From positions 2,728,001 through 2,792,000 of the forward strand of contig NZ_CP039252.1 in the NCBI RefSeq assembly GCF_004795855.1: DNA of 64,000 bases. Reading direction: 5' to 3'. This DNA comes from Hydrogenophaga sp. PAMC20947. GTDB taxonomy: Bacteria; Pseudomonadota; Gammaproteobacteria; Burkholderiales; Burkholderiaceae_C. The position numbers and the translations under genes were made by a program. This document shows positions 29,114 to 38,261 of this stretch, in pieces (position 1 is the stretch's first letter; each line of letters begins with the position of its first letter). The notes beneath the pieces are model-generated. The model was not told the DNA's origin. It ran no database searches and was given only the letters and a program-made list of their open reading frames with translations.

Positions 29114-30084
29114 GCGGAGACCTCCGGTTCGGCATGCAACCAGCAGGCAGCGCGTGTTGCGCCCGCCTGCATGAGCTCGGGCCGCTGGCGATGGCAGCGA
29201 TCCAGGGTGTGCTCACAGCGTGGGTTGAAGGCGCAGCCCGGAGGAATCGCGTGCAACCTGGGCATGGCGCCATCAATCTGGTGCAAGTGTTCACGGTCTT
29301 CGCTCATATCAGGAATGCAGGCCATCAGACCTCGGGTGTACGGATGGGCGGGGTGGTTGATGACCTCATGAACAGGGCCCATCTCGGCCATGCGTCCGGC
29401 GTACATCACGGCAACACGATCACAAGTCTCCGCGATCACGCCCATGTCGTGTGTGATCAGCATCACCGCCGCACCACGATCACGGCAGATGCTCTTGAGC
29501 AGATCGATGATTTGCGCCTGTACAGACACATCCAGCGCAGTCGTGGGCTCATCGGCCACGATGAGCTGGGGCTCCGCAGCCAGAGCCAGAGCGATCACCA
29601 CCCGTTGGCGCATGCCCCCTGAAAACTGATGCGGAAAATGCGCCATGCGCTGCTCCGGCGCAGGTATTCCGGTGTCGCCTAACAATTGAATGGCACGCTG
29701 GCGGGCCTCACTTCTGGACAGGGGAAGATGGGTGGTGATGGTCTCCACCAACTGCCGTCCAATCGAATACAACGGATTGAGCGAGGTCAGTGGGTCCTGA
29801 AAAATCGCACCAATCCTGCGCCCCCGGATGGCACGCATGGCGGCGGGTGGCAAATTGTCAATGCGTTGGCCTTGCAGCAGGATCTGGCCCGACGCAATGC
29901 GCCCAGGGGGTTCCAGCAATCCCACAATGGACGCACCCGTGAGCGACTTGCCAGCGCCGGACTCGCCCACCACGCCCAGGATCTCTCCCGGCGCAATCGA
30001 AAACGACAACCCGTCCAGGGCGCGCAGATTGCCACGCCGGTGGGGGAACTCGACCACCAAATCTTTGACTTCCAGCAAACTCAT
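29110..30084 (-). CDS. Oligopeptide/dipeptide ABC transporter ATPase (DppD/OppD-like)
   Basis: Partner ATPase of the same importer. Walker A GESGAGKSLTG, Q-loop FQDPLTSLNPLY, signature SGGMRQR, Walker B LIVADEPTTALD and H-loop LITHDMGVI are all present, with the C-terminal cysteines GCAFNPRCEHTLDRC. Start set at ATG 30084 (MSLLEVKDL) because a strong GGGGAGG lies 9 bp upstream; six further codons upstream are unlikely. Length about 324 residues. Confidence 0.92.
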   Translation of the reverse strand: MSLLEVKDLVVEFPHRRGNLRALDGLSFSIAPGEILGVVGESGAGKSLTGASIVGLLEPPGRIASGQILLQGQRIDNLPPAAMRAIRGRRIGAIFQDPLTSLNPLYSIGRQLVETITTHLPLSRSEARQRAIQLLGDTGIPAPEQRMAHFPHQFSGGMRQRVVIALALAAEPQLIVADEPTTALDVSVQAQIIDLLKSICRDRGAAVMLITHDMGVIAETCDRVAVMYAGRMAEMGPVHEVINHPAHPYTRGLMACIPDMSEDREHLHQIDGAMPRLHAIPPGCAFNPRCEHTLDRCHRQRPELMQAGATRAACWLHAEPEVSA

Positions 30085-30184
30085 GAATGAGTACCTCCCC
30101 AATGCTCGAACGGATGCCCAAAAACCACGTGCACCCCCGACGGCACCGGCACACGGCGAGACGACTGTGTGACAACCGCCATGG

Positions 30185-31096
30185 CTACCTCAAACGCGGA
30201 TTCAGCGCGTCCCGCAACCAGTCGCCCAACAGATTCACGCTCAATGCGATCAGCACCAGCATCAGCCCCGGAAAGACCGTGATCCACCACTCACCTGAAA
30301 ATAGATAGTCGTTGCCCACCCGAATCAGGGTGCCCAGCGAAGGCGCCGTCGGTGGGGCACCGACCCCCAGGAAAGACAGCGTTGCTTCGGTGATGATGGC
30401 TGTGGCCACCTGGATCGTCGCCAAAACCATGACAGGGCCCAACACGTTGGGCAACACATGCTTGCGCATGATTCGCAGCGGCGTCACTCCCGTCACACGA
30501 GCCGCCTGCACATACTCTTTGCTGCGCTCCACCAGGGTCGACCCGCGAACGGTTCGCGCGTATTGAACCCAGCCCGTGAGCGAGATCGACAGAATGAGCA
30601 CGCCAAAGGCAACCGAGTCTTGAGCCCCCGGAAACATTGCGCGGCCCACGCCCGCGATCAACAAGGCCACCAGGATCGCGGGGAACGACAGCATCACGTC
30701 ACACAGCCGCATCAGGAAGGCATCGACCCACCCCCCCAGGAACCCGGACAGCAAGCCAAAAGCCACCCCCACGACCACCGACAGAAACACCGACGCCAGG
30801 CCCACCGCCAGCGAAATGCGGGCCCCATACATCACCGCCGAGAGAATGTCCCGCCCCTGGTCATCGGTGCCCAATAAAAACGCACGCTGCCCGCCCTCGC
30901 TCCAGGCCGGCGGAAGCCGAGCATTGGACAACTCCAGGGTTGCGAGGTCAAACGGGTTGTGCGGTGCGATCCAGGGGGCCAGCAAGGCTCCCGACAGGCA
31001 AACCAGCGCAATCAGTGCGGCCACGATGGCGGCCGGTGATGACGAGAAACTGTGGCCCACATCACTGTCGGCCCAACGTCTGAAAGTGGAGATCAA
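30185..31096 (-). CDS. Oligopeptide/dipeptide ABC transporter permease (DppC/OppC-like)
   Basis: Inner-membrane permease of the importer. The 303 residues have an N-terminal membrane segment (AAIVAALIALVCLSGALL), the OppC-type periplasmic segment GTDDQGRDILSAVMYGAR, five further spans, and the EAA-like loop EYVQAARVTGVTPLRIMRKH that contacts the ATPases. It starts with TTG at 31096; no ATG precedes the first membrane span. Separated from the solute-binding-protein gene by 85 bp that contain a strong stem-loop. Confidence 0.9.
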   Translation of the reverse strand: MISTFRRWADSDVGHSFSSSPAAIVAALIALVCLSGALLAPWIAPHNPFDLATLELSNARLPPAWSEGGQRAFLLGTDDQGRDILSAVMYGARISLAVGLASVFLSVVVGVAFGLLSGFLGGWVDAFLMRLCDVMLSFPAILVALLIAGVGRAMFPGAQDSVAFGVLILSISLTGWVQYARTVRGSTLVERSKEYVQAARVTGVTPLRIMRKHVLPNVLGPVMVLATIQVATAIITEATLSFLGVGAPPTAPSLGTLIRVGNDYLFSGEWWITVFPGLMLVLIALSVNLLGDWLRDALNPRLR

Positions 31097-31123
31097 GAGA
31101 AGACTCTAAGTGGGATAAAACAA

Positions 31124-31163
31124 GGGCGGGTGGCGATGAGGCAACCCCCAACGCCACCCGCCC
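31124..31163 (-). terminator. Intercistronic stem-loop after the solute-binding-protein gene
   Basis: A perfect 12-bp GC-rich stem (31124-31135 with 31152-31163, GGGCGGGTGGCG/CGCCACCCGCCC) with a 16-nt loop, 18 bp after the binding-protein stop. On the minus strand it is followed by TTGTTTTAT, a weak T tract. It may act as a partial terminator or as an RNA-stabilising hairpin. Confidence 0.7.
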
Positions 31164-31181
31164 GACTGCACCCTGAGGTGT

Positions 31182-32759
31182 TTACTTCACCCGCATGTAG
31201 CGGAACGGCATGATGTTGTCCGCGAGCTGCACCAGCTCCACGTTGTTGGAAACGCCCCAAGCCAGCGCCTGCTGGTGGAGCGGCAAATGCCCGATGTCGT
31301 CGGCATGCATGGCAAAAGCCTCTTTGATCAGGGCGTTGCGCTTGCCCTTGTCGGTTTCCGACTGGATTTTTGCAGTCAGCTCGTCCAGCTTGGGATTGCA
31401 ATACGCGCCCAGATTGAACTGGCCTGCCCCCTTGTCATCGACGCAATGCAGCAAGGCATTGAGCACGTTGTGGGCGTCGTAGGTGCTTGGTGTCCAGCCC
31501 AGCAGGTAAAAGCTGGTATCGCGCTTGAGCACCTTGGGGAAATAGGTGCCCTTGGTTTCTGCCTGCAAGTTGACCTTGACACCGATGCGCGCAAGATTGG
31601 CCGCCACGGCCTGGCAGATGTTGCTGTCGTTTACGTAGCGGTCGTTCGGGCAGTTCATGCCCACTTCAAACCCATTGGGGTAACCCGCTTCCACCAGCAG
31701 TTTTTTGGCTGCCTCGGTGTCGTAGGGCAGTCGTTTGTTCATGCCCTCATCAAACCCGTTGATGCCCGGCCCCACCATCAGGGCGGTCGGGCGTGAAGCG
31801 CCACGCATCACCGTCTTCTGGATGCCGTTGATATCGATCGCCTGATAAAACGCCTGGCGCACCCGCTTGTCTTTGAAAGGGTTCTTCCCTTTGACGTTGG
31901 AGTACAGCAGTTCGTCACGCTTCTGGTCCATGCCCAGAAAGATGGTGCGCAACTCAGGGCCCTGCAAGACCCGCGCCTTGCCACCCGAGGCGATGCGGGC
32001 CACGTCTTGCAACGGCACCGGCTCGATCACGTCCACCTGCCCCGACAGCAACGCGGCCACCCGGGTGGCATCGTTGCCAATCGGCGTGTACTCCACGTTC
32101 ACCACATTGCCCTCGATCTTGCCCCAGTAGTTGCCATTGCGGACAAACGTGGTCTTGACGTTGGGCTGGCGCTCGCGCAAGCGGTAAGGGCCTGTGCCGT
32201 TGGCTTTGAACGAAGCCGCATTTTCGATACCTTTGCGGCGGTCCACTGGCCGCGTGGCCTGGTTCTTCTCAGACCAGTCCTTGCTCATGATGTAGAACAG
32301 CGTGAACACCTCGGGCAGGATCGGAAACGGCGCTTTGGTCTCGAATTCGACTGTGTGGCTGTCGACTTTTCGGACTTCCTTGATGTCGTTGGTGTACGAC
32401 TTCATGTCCGAACCTTCACCCGAGCCCCGCGCAAAGCTGAACACCACATCATCGGCCGTGAAGGGTGTGCCATCGTGAAACAACACACCTTTGCGCAACT
32501 CGAAGCGCCACACGTTGGGCGACATCTGTTTCCAGCTGGTCGCCAAACCGGGCGTGAGGGCGAGATTCTTGTCCCGAGCCACAAGGGGCTCATAGACATT
32601 GCCTGTCACGCTGAGCTGTGTGGTCTCGTTCAGTGAGTGTGGATCCATCGACAGCGCATCACCCTGGTTGCCAATGCGCACTGTCTGCGCCTGTACCAGA
32701 CCCGCCGACAAAAATGCCGCCGATACCAGCGCAGCGCCTAGCGTGGGTTTGAACATCAT
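31182..32759 (-). CDS. Peptide-type ABC transporter solute-binding protein (SBP family 5)
   Basis: Periplasmic receptor of the importer. A Sec signal peptide (MMFKPTLGAALVSAAFLSAG, cleavage after LVQA) is followed by an SBP_bac_5 fold: RIGNQGDALSMDPHSLNE, ATSWKQMSPNVWRFELRKG, VLFHDGTPFTADDVVFSF, and AFYQAIDINGIQK. Start set at 32759 because AGGAG lies 6 bp upstream; the ATG at 32774 precedes that site. About 525 residues, as usual. Ligand unknown; it could be a peptide, glutathione-like compound or acylated amino acid. Confidence 0.92.
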   Translation of the reverse strand: MMFKPTLGAALVSAAFLSAGLVQAQTVRIGNQGDALSMDPHSLNETTQLSVTGNVYEPLVARDKNLALTPGLATSWKQMSPNVWRFELRKGVLFHDGTPFTADDVVFSFARGSGEGSDMKSYTNDIKEVRKVDSHTVEFETKAPFPILPEVFTLFYIMSKDWSEKNQATRPVDRRKGIENAASFKANGTGPYRLRERQPNVKTTFVRNGNYWGKIEGNVVNVEYTPIGNDATRVAALLSGQVDVIEPVPLQDVARIASGGKARVLQGPELRTIFLGMDQKRDELLYSNVKGKNPFKDKRVRQAFYQAIDINGIQKTVMRGASRPTALMVGPGINGFDEGMNKRLPYDTEAAKKLLVEAGYPNGFEVGMNCPNDRYVNDSNICQAVAANLARIGVKVNLQAETKGTYFPKVLKRDTSFYLLGWTPSTYDAHNVLNALLHCVDDKGAGQFNLGAYCNPKLDELTAKIQSETDKGKRNALIKEAFAMHADDIGHLPLHQQALAWGVSNNVELVQLADNIMPFRYMRVK

Positions 32760-32813
32760 GAATCGCTCCTTCAAAACAGGGGTTACACAAATAGAATCTG
32801 CAGGCTGCTGGCC

Positions 32814-34043
32814 TCACGCCAGCTCAATCAAAGGCAGCCCATGCTCAACAAGGCCGGCGTGCAAAGCCGAGCCCAGGGGCAGAACCTCATCATTAAAATC
32901 GTACCGGCTGTTGTGCAGCGCGCAGCTCCCGATACCGTTTTCCGAGCGCTGTCCCAACCGAAGGTAGGCACCGGGCTTGGTCTGCAGCATGAACGAAAAA
33001 TCTTCCGCGCCCATGCTGGGATCCATGGCTCGGTCCACATTTTCGACACCCACCAGCTGCTCAGCCACATCGGCCGCAAATCCGGCTTCGAGTGGGCTGT
33101 TGAGTGTGGCCGGATAGATGCGCTCGTATGTCAGATGGGCGGTAGCGCCCATGCCCAGGGCCACACCTGAACAAACTTCATTCAAGCGCCGTTCAACCAT
33201 GGTTTGCACTTCAGGATTGAAGGTGCGCACGGTCCCGACCAAAGTCGCTGTGCCCGGGATCGCACTGAAGGCCCCCAGGTCCCCTGCCCGCATCGCACAC
33301 AAGCTGATCACCGCGCTGTCCACCGCCCTGACATTGCGGGAAACAATGCTTTGAACAGCCGTGATGATGTGAGCCGCTACCAGCACCGGGTCCACCGTGT
33401 TGTAAGGGTGCGCACCGTGGCCACCTCTGCCCGTGATTTCGATCGTGATGCGGTCGGCAGCCGCCATCATGGGACCCGGGTTCACGCCCACGCACCCCGA
33501 CTGCATGGACGGCCAGTTGTGCATGGCAAAGACAGATTGCACAGGAAAACGGTCAAACAGGCCATCCTCGATCATGGCCTTGGCGCCAGCAAAACCTTCC
33601 TCACCGGGTTGAAAGATCAGCACGGCTGAGCCGTTGAACCGGCGCGTCTCGGACAGATAGCGCGCCGCTCCGATGAGCATGGCGGTGTGCCCATCGTGTC
33701 CGCAGGCGTGCATCATGCCTTGCTTGGCCGATTTCCAGGTCACCTCGTTGTGCTCGATGATGGGCAATGCGTCCATGTCGGCGCGCAAACCCACCATATG
33801 ACCGCTCTGCCGCTGCCGGCCATGGATCACAGCCACCACGCCGGTGCGCCCGATACCGGTGTGGACCTCGTCGACGCCACAAACCTTCAATGCTTCGACC
33901 ACACGTCCCGCCGTGTAATGCTCTTCAAAACCTATCTCCGGATGGGCATGCAAATCCCGGCGCAGGGCAATGAGCTCAGGGTGGAATGCCGCAATGTGCG
34001 CGAACGCACGTCCATGGGCCTTGATGCGGGCAGGTATCAACAT
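32814..34043 (-). CDS. M20-family amidohydrolase (hippurate hydrolase/N-acyl-amino-acid amidase-like)
   Basis: Di-zinc or di-manganese hydrolase of M20D type, removing an acyl group from an amino acid or cleaving a small amide. Metal-site motifs are visible over 409 residues: VGLRADMDALP, HACGHDGHTAMLIG, QPGEEGFAGAKAM, MHNWPSMQSG and MGAEDFSFML. No signal peptide, so cytoplasmic. Start set at the ATG 34043 (MLIPARIKAHGRAF); the frame is open further upstream but would overlap the dppB-like gene heavily. It lies between the permease and binding-protein genes on the same strand (14 and 54 bp gaps), so it probably processes the imported compound. Confidence 0.9.
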   Translation of the reverse strand: MLIPARIKAHGRAFAHIAAFHPELIALRRDLHAHPEIGFEEHYTAGRVVEALKVCGVDEVHTGIGRTGVVAVIHGRQRQSGHMVGLRADMDALPIIEHNEVTWKSAKQGMMHACGHDGHTAMLIGAARYLSETRRFNGSAVLIFQPGEEGFAGAKAMIEDGLFDRFPVQSVFAMHNWPSMQSGCVGVNPGPMMAAADRITIEITGRGGHGAHPYNTVDPVLVAAHIITAVQSIVSRNVRAVDSAVISLCAMRAGDLGAFSAIPGTATLVGTVRTFNPEVQTMVERRLNEVCSGVALGMGATAHLTYERIYPATLNSPLEAGFAADVAEQLVGVENVDRAMDPSMGAEDFSFMLQTKPGAYLRLGQRSENGIGSCALHNSRYDFNDEVLPLGSALHAGLVEHGLPLIELA

Positions 34044-34057
34044 CGAATCAGCCCCCT

Positions 34058-35038
34058 TCAATGGCCCGCAACGCGCTCGATGCGCAGCCGGGGATCCACC
34101 ACAAAGTACAACAAGTCCACCACCAGATTGATCACCACGAAAATCAAGGCGATCAGGCACAAATAGGCGGCCATGATGGGAATGTCGGCGAAAGTTACCG
34201 CTTGCAAAAAGAGCAACCCCATGCCCGGCCACTGAAAAACGGTTTCGGTGATGATGGCAAACGCAATCAATCCACCCAACTGCAGACCCGTGATCGTCAT
34301 CACAGGAACCAGCGTGTTTTTTAAGGCATGACCAAAATGGATGGCCCGATCACTCAGGCCGCGGGCCCTGGCGAATTTGATGTAGTCGGTACGCAAGACC
34401 TCGAGCATCTCGGCCCGCACCAGTCGCATGATAAGGGTGAGCTGAAAGATTGCTAGCGTGACGGCCGGCAAGGTGATGTGGAGCCAACCGTTGGCGGTCA
34501 ACAAACTGGTGGTCCAACCACCCAGCGCGACGACATCGCCTCGTCCGAAACTCGGAAACCAGCCAAGGTTCACCGAGAAGACCAGGATCAGCAGGATGCC
34601 AATGAGGAAGGTCGGCAATGACACGCCCAGCAAGGAAACCGTCATGAAGAGCTGACTGAGCCAGTGCCCCCGTTTCAAGGCGGCATAGACCCCCATCGGG
34701 ATCCCCACCACCAAGGACAACACACCGGCGACCAGGGCCAGCTCAAGTGTGGCCGGCAACCGCTCGGCGATCAGGCGCGACACCTTGGCGCCCTGACGAA
34801 GGCTCAGACCAAACTCGCCTTGCACCGCATTGACCAAGAAATGCCAGAACTGCACAAACACCGGCTGATCCAGGCCAAGATCCGACCGCAGTTGGCGAAT
34901 CTGGTCGGGTGTCGCATCCTGACCCAGCAGGAACACCACCGGATCACCGACGTACTGAAACAGCACGAAAGCGATCAATGCCACGCTGATCATGACGATG
35001 GCGGCCTGCGCCAGTCGTTGAAAGATGAAAGCAATCAT
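34058..35038 (-). CDS. Oligopeptide/dipeptide ABC transporter permease (DppB/OppB-like)
   Basis: First permease of the importer and first gene of the operon. The 326-residue product has six membrane spans starting at residues 10-27 (AAIVMISVALIAFVLFQY), the OppB-type segment GDPVVFLLGQDATPDQIRQL followed by LGLDQPVFVQFWHFL, and the ATPase-contact loop DYIKFARARGLSDRAIHFGHALKN. Spacing of 14 bp to the M20 gene indicates co-transcription. Confidence 0.92.
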   Translation of the reverse strand: MIAFIFQRLAQAAIVMISVALIAFVLFQYVGDPVVFLLGQDATPDQIRQLRSDLGLDQPVFVQFWHFLVNAVQGEFGLSLRQGAKVSRLIAERLPATLELALVAGVLSLVVGIPMGVYAALKRGHWLSQLFMTVSLLGVSLPTFLIGILLILVFSVNLGWFPSFGRGDVVALGGWTTSLLTANGWLHITLPAVTLAIFQLTLIMRLVRAEMLEVLRTDYIKFARARGLSDRAIHFGHALKNTLVPVMTITGLQLGGLIAFAIITETVFQWPGMGLLFLQAVTFADIPIMAAYLCLIALIFVVINLVVDLLYFVVDPRLRIERVAGH

Positions 35039-35435
35039 CGGCGTGAAAAAAAATGGTGGCCGGGCAAAACGGGCACTCGGCCAAACTCAAAATGAATGAC
35101 TGCTGAATGCACACGTTCAGTGTACCTGCGCGATGCCGCTTGAGCAGGCAGGGTTTGCGAGTGCTGACAGTTGCGAGCGCCAGTCCGAGCACAGGCTGCA
35201 CCTCCGCAGGCCCTCGGCCCGCAAACAGCGCAGACGGCACCGGCAAGCGACGTGAAGCAAGCCACATCAAAGGCGCCGCTCATCCTTTGGAGGGATGCGC
35301 GCAGATCAATCATCGACTAAAGTAATTCCAAAGTTCTCTCATGCGAAAAACAAGGGAACAGGCTTGCAGATGGCTTCGGCTGCAAGCACTGAGGAGAACG
35401 GCACGCAGTTCAGTTAAACGAAAGGAGACGGCAGC
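35039..35435. other. Intergenic region between the peptide importer operon and comEA-like gene
   Basis: 397 bp without a recognisable gene, expected to hold the divergent promoters of both units. An 8-bp inverted repeat GCTTGCAG/CTGCAAGC (35362-35369 with 35380-35387) would form a hairpin in the 5' leader of the comEA-like gene. Otherwise I see nothing definite. Confidence 0.5.
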
Positions 35436-35801
35436 ATGTCCATCGTCAAACACATAATCGTCGCGTTCGGCGCGCTGCTGGTCAGTGCGGCCATGGCAGC
35501 TGTTGACGTGAATACTGCCAGTGAAAATGATCTTGAAAGCATCAAAGGCATAGGCCCGAGCACCGCGACCAAGATGATGGCCGCACGCAAACAATCGCCG
35601 TTCAAAGACTGGTCTGACCTCATTCAACGCCTCAGCGGCATCGGCGAAAGGCGAGCGGCCAAACTCTCAGCCGGGGGGTTGACGGTCAATGGGGCGCCCT
35701 ACAAAGCAGGCACGGGTTCTGGCACCGATACCGCTTCGGTTGCAAGCCAATCCAAGGCACCTCAACGCAACCTCCCCATCGCCATGGCACCCCGCTACTG
35801 A
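35436..35801 (+). CDS. ComEA-family helix-hairpin-helix DNA-binding protein
   Basis: Small secreted DNA-binding protein of the competence ComEA type. A signal peptide (about residues 1-21, ending AAMA) is followed by the HhH domain DVNTASENDLESIKGIGPST and a second hairpin in LIQRLSGIGERRAAKLS, then a Ser/Thr/Lys tail. 121 residues. AAAGGAG lies 9 bp upstream of the ATG. A role in pulling DNA through the envelope during transformation is inferred from the family; the type IV pilus genes in this window would fit natural competence. Confidence 0.85.
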   Translation: MSIVKHIIVAFGALLVSAAMAAVDVNTASENDLESIKGIGPSTATKMMAARKQSPFKDWSDLIQRLSGIGERRAAKLSAGGLTVNGAPYKAGTGSGTDTASVASQSKAPQRNLPIAMAPRY

Positions 35802-35870
35802 ACCCGGAAGGACGTGGAAAGCAGGGCTTCAATGCAGCACAACAACACCGCATCGGTCGCCGCATAAAAC

Positions 35871-35903
35871 GAAAAAACCGCCTGGATACCAGGCGGTTTT
35901 TTC
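35871..35903. terminator. Bidirectional terminator between comEA-like gene and porin
   Basis: A 15-bp perfect inverted repeat (35871-35885 with 35889-35903, core ACCGCCTGG/CCAGGCGGT) with an ATA loop and runs of six A and six T at the ends. Suits both the comEA-like gene and the convergent porin gene. Confidence 0.93.
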
Positions 35904-35939
35904 TTGTATCAGATCACAACGGCCCAAGGGCCGCAGTCA

Positions 35940-36866
35940 TCAGAACGTGTGGCGCAGGCCCAGGGCGAAACGCGACTCAACACCACCGAAGCTGCTAACA
36001 GCTGCGTCGTTGTCTTTGCGGAAGCCGGTGTACACGTTGGTACGCTTGGACAAAGCGTAGTTCACGCCCACAGCGAAGCTGTTGCCATTGTCGCCAACGT
36101 CAGGACGCACTTGCGTGAAGCCGGTGGACAACACCAGAGCGCCACCCAGGGGAACGTCAACGCCGACGGTGATGTCTTGAGCCACGTCTTTCACGTCACC
36201 GAAGCCAGCCAGGATCTTGGCTGCGCCCAGATCATAGGAAGCGTTCAGGCGGGTGAACTTGACGGTATCGGCAGAAGAGGTTGCCTCTTGCTGGTGGCCC
36301 AAGGCCACATAGACTGGGCCGCCTTCGTAGGCAACGTTGAACGAGGTCACGCGCAGGTCGTCAGCGCTAGCATCCTTGAAGGAGGTAGCAAAAGCACCGC
36401 TGAAGCCACCAAAGCTAGGCGACGAGTAGTACACGCCGCTGTTGGGGTTGGAGGTGTAGTTCTGGTAAGAAGGAGCGATGCCCATAGGCGACAGCAGCGA
36501 GTCAAACACAGGGTCGGTTGCGCCGGCGACGTCGTCATAAGCCGTCCAGGTCTTGCCCAGCTTGACCACACCGAAAGCACCGCTCACGCCCACGTTGGCT
36601 TGGCGGGTAAAGCCAGAAGCTGCGCCGGTGGTCAGGTTAACGCCTTGTTCGAAGTTGAAGTTGGCTTTCAAGCCACCACCCAGGTCTTCCGAACCCTTGA
36701 GGCCCCAACGGCTGGTGCTCATGCCGCCGGATTTCATGTAAGCGCTTTCGCCTTTGTCTTTAACGACAGCGACATCAGCGATGCCGTAAAGGGTCACGCT
36801 GGATTGGGCCATGGCGGCGCCGGAGACGGCCAGAACGGCCAGAGCAATCAGTGTCTTCTTCATCAT
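35940..36866 (-). CDS. Gram-negative general porin (porin_4 type), first copy
   Basis: Outer-membrane trimeric beta-barrel channel. A signal peptide (MKKTLIALAVLAVSGAAMA) is followed by QSSVTLYGIADVAVV, the classic betaproteobacterial porin start, then alternating hydrophobic strands with SRWGLKGSEDLGGGLKANF and a C-terminal Phe in LGLRHTF, the signal for BAM-dependent insertion. 308 residues, compact for the family. Two adjacent ATGs; AAGGAA lies upstream. The 299-bp region upstream of its start contains the terminator of the next porin and a short GAGGG/CCCTC hairpin but no clear promoter pair. Confidence 0.92.
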   Translation of the reverse strand: MMKKTLIALAVLAVSGAAMAQSSVTLYGIADVAVVKDKGESAYMKSGGMSTSRWGLKGSEDLGGGLKANFNFEQGVNLTTGAASGFTRQANVGVSGAFGVVKLGKTWTAYDDVAGATDPVFDSLLSPMGIAPSYQNYTSNPNSGVYYSSPSFGGFSGAFATSFKDASADDLRVTSFNVAYEGGPVYVALGHQQEATSSADTVKFTRLNASYDLGAAKILAGFGDVKDVAQDITVGVDVPLGGALVLSTGFTQVRPDVGDNGNSFAVGVNYALSKRTNVYTGFRKDNDAAVSSFGGVESRFALGLRHTF

Positions 36867-37088
36867 GATGAGGTTTCCTTATAAGAACAATCCGACCGCG
36901 AATCTCGGAGTCGGGGGTGAGTGGAGATCACAGACCAAATGGTAATACTGCTCGGATGGCTCATGAGGGTTTTCCCTCAAAAGCCACAATCAAATACAAA
37001 TTTTGTCGGTTTTTTCAGACACTTGTCCTGCACACCCCCCTAAAGTTGGTACTTAGTCATTCAATTTTAATCAATTTGCAGGGGCACC

Positions 37089-37129
37089 AAAAAAAAACCC
37101 TGGCAAGAGGACCCTGCCAGGGTTTTTTT
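37089..37129. terminator. Terminator of the second porin gene
   Basis: A 15-bp inverted repeat (37091-37105 with 37115-37129, core ACCCTGGCA/TGCCAGGGT) with a 9-nt loop; nine T residues follow on the minus strand. Lies 37 bp after the second porin's stop. Confidence 0.92.
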
Positions 37130-37165
37130 GGCTTGATGTCAGAGCTGGCTCACGCCAGCATTGCA

Positions 37166-38125
37166 TCAGAAGTTGTGGCGAATGCCCAAACCAACGTTGT
37201 TCACGTTCATAGCGGTCTTGCCCTTGCCATCGCGCAGGAAAGCGGCGTAGGCGAAGGTGCGCTTGCTCAGAGGGTACTTGGCTTCCAACAGCAGGTCGGT
37301 GTCTTTGTAGTCGGTGTCACGAGCGACGTCGACCACCAGGTACACAGGGCCGGCTTGCATGCCTGCGCCGATGGTGAAACCCTTGCCTTTACCGGAAGCA
37401 TCAATCACCGAACCAGCGATGGTTGCAGGACCCACTTTGTAGCTCGCGCCCAAAGCCACGTTCTTCTCTTGATCTTGCGTCTTGTTGTAACCCAGGGACA
37501 CAGCCACAGGGCCATTGCGATAGATGGCGTTCAGGTCAACCTTGGCGCGCTCGACACCAGCCACAGCTGGCGTGGTGGCAGTGGCAGCCGTGGCGCCAAC
37601 GATGTTGTTGCCCTTCATGATGTAACCCAGCGTTGCGCTGAAACCGCCCATGTTGGGGGTGGTGTAAGCGACTTGGCTGCTGTTACGAACGCCACCGGTG
37701 ACGCCACCGAACTGGCTCATCACAGCGGAGTAGTTGGCGGTACCGGTCAATTCCCATGCGGCCACCGAATAGAACGATGGGTTCAGGGTACGGCCCAGAC
37801 GCAGCTCACCGAAGCCGCCAGACAGGTTCATCCAGGCTGCGCGGGAGAAGTAGTTGCCACCGCTCAGGTTGGAGGCACCGGTGTTCAGGCTCAGGCCGTC
37901 TTCAAAGTTGAAGCCAGCCTTCAGGCCGCCACCCAGGTCTTCGGAACCGCGCACGCCCCAACGGCTGGTGCCGTTGTTCATGACGCCCGAGCTGCTCAGG
38001 ACGGTCGATTTGTCGGTGGTCTTGACGATGGATGCATCGGCAACGCCGTACAGGGTCACGGAGGATTGTGCAAAAGCGGCACCGGTGGCAGCCACGGCAG
38101 CCAAAGCAATCAGGGTCTTTTTCAT
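37166..38125 (-). CDS. Gram-negative general porin (porin_4 type), second copy
   Basis: Paralogue of the preceding porin with the same design. Signal peptide MKKTLIALAAVAATGAAFA, mature start QSSVTLYGVADASIV, SRWGVRGSEDLGGGLKAGF, and terminal Phe in LGIRHNF. The chosen ATG 38125 has GGAG 9 bp upstream; a start five codons earlier would include that site. About 319 residues. The two porins share closely similar N and C termini but differ in loops, as expected for a tandem duplication followed by divergence. Each has its own terminator. Confidence 0.92.
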   Translation of the reverse strand: MKKTLIALAAVAATGAAFAQSSVTLYGVADASIVKTTDKSTVLSSSGVMNNGTSRWGVRGSEDLGGGLKAGFNFEDGLSLNTGASNLSGGNYFSRAAWMNLSGGFGELRLGRTLNPSFYSVAAWELTGTANYSAVMSQFGGVTGGVRNSSQVAYTTPNMGGFSATLGYIMKGNNIVGATAATATTPAVAGVERAKVDLNAIYRNGPVAVSLGYNKTQDQEKNVALGASYKVGPATIAGSVIDASGKGKGFTIGAGMQAGPVYLVVDVARDTDYKDTDLLLEAKYPLSKRTFAYAAFLRDGKGKTAMNVNNVGLGIRHNF

Positions 38126-38239
38126 TGAGGGTATCTCCAAGGTTGAGCAACGAGGTCAGGGTCTTTTTCCCTTGACCAACCTCCATTTGGGAAGCTGACT
38201 CGATTCGACCAGAGTGCGCCCGGGACCGCCACGGGTAAA

Positions 38240-38261
38240 GGGAGTACCCGGGGGTATTCCC
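38240..38261. promoter_or_regulatory. Palindromic operator-like element upstream of porin 2
   Basis: GGGAGTACCC and GGGTATTCCC form an inverted repeat (9 of 10 bases) separated by two G residues, about 115-135 bp before the second porin's start. It is the only clear symmetric element in the first part of the 600-bp gap between porin 2 and coq7. Binding protein unknown. Confidence 0.4.

Noticed and set aside
34044-34232. Longer N terminus for the M20 hydrolase
   Set aside because: It would overlap about 175 bp of the permease gene in antiparallel-unlike frame use and has no similarity to M20 N termini; the ATG at 34043 fits.
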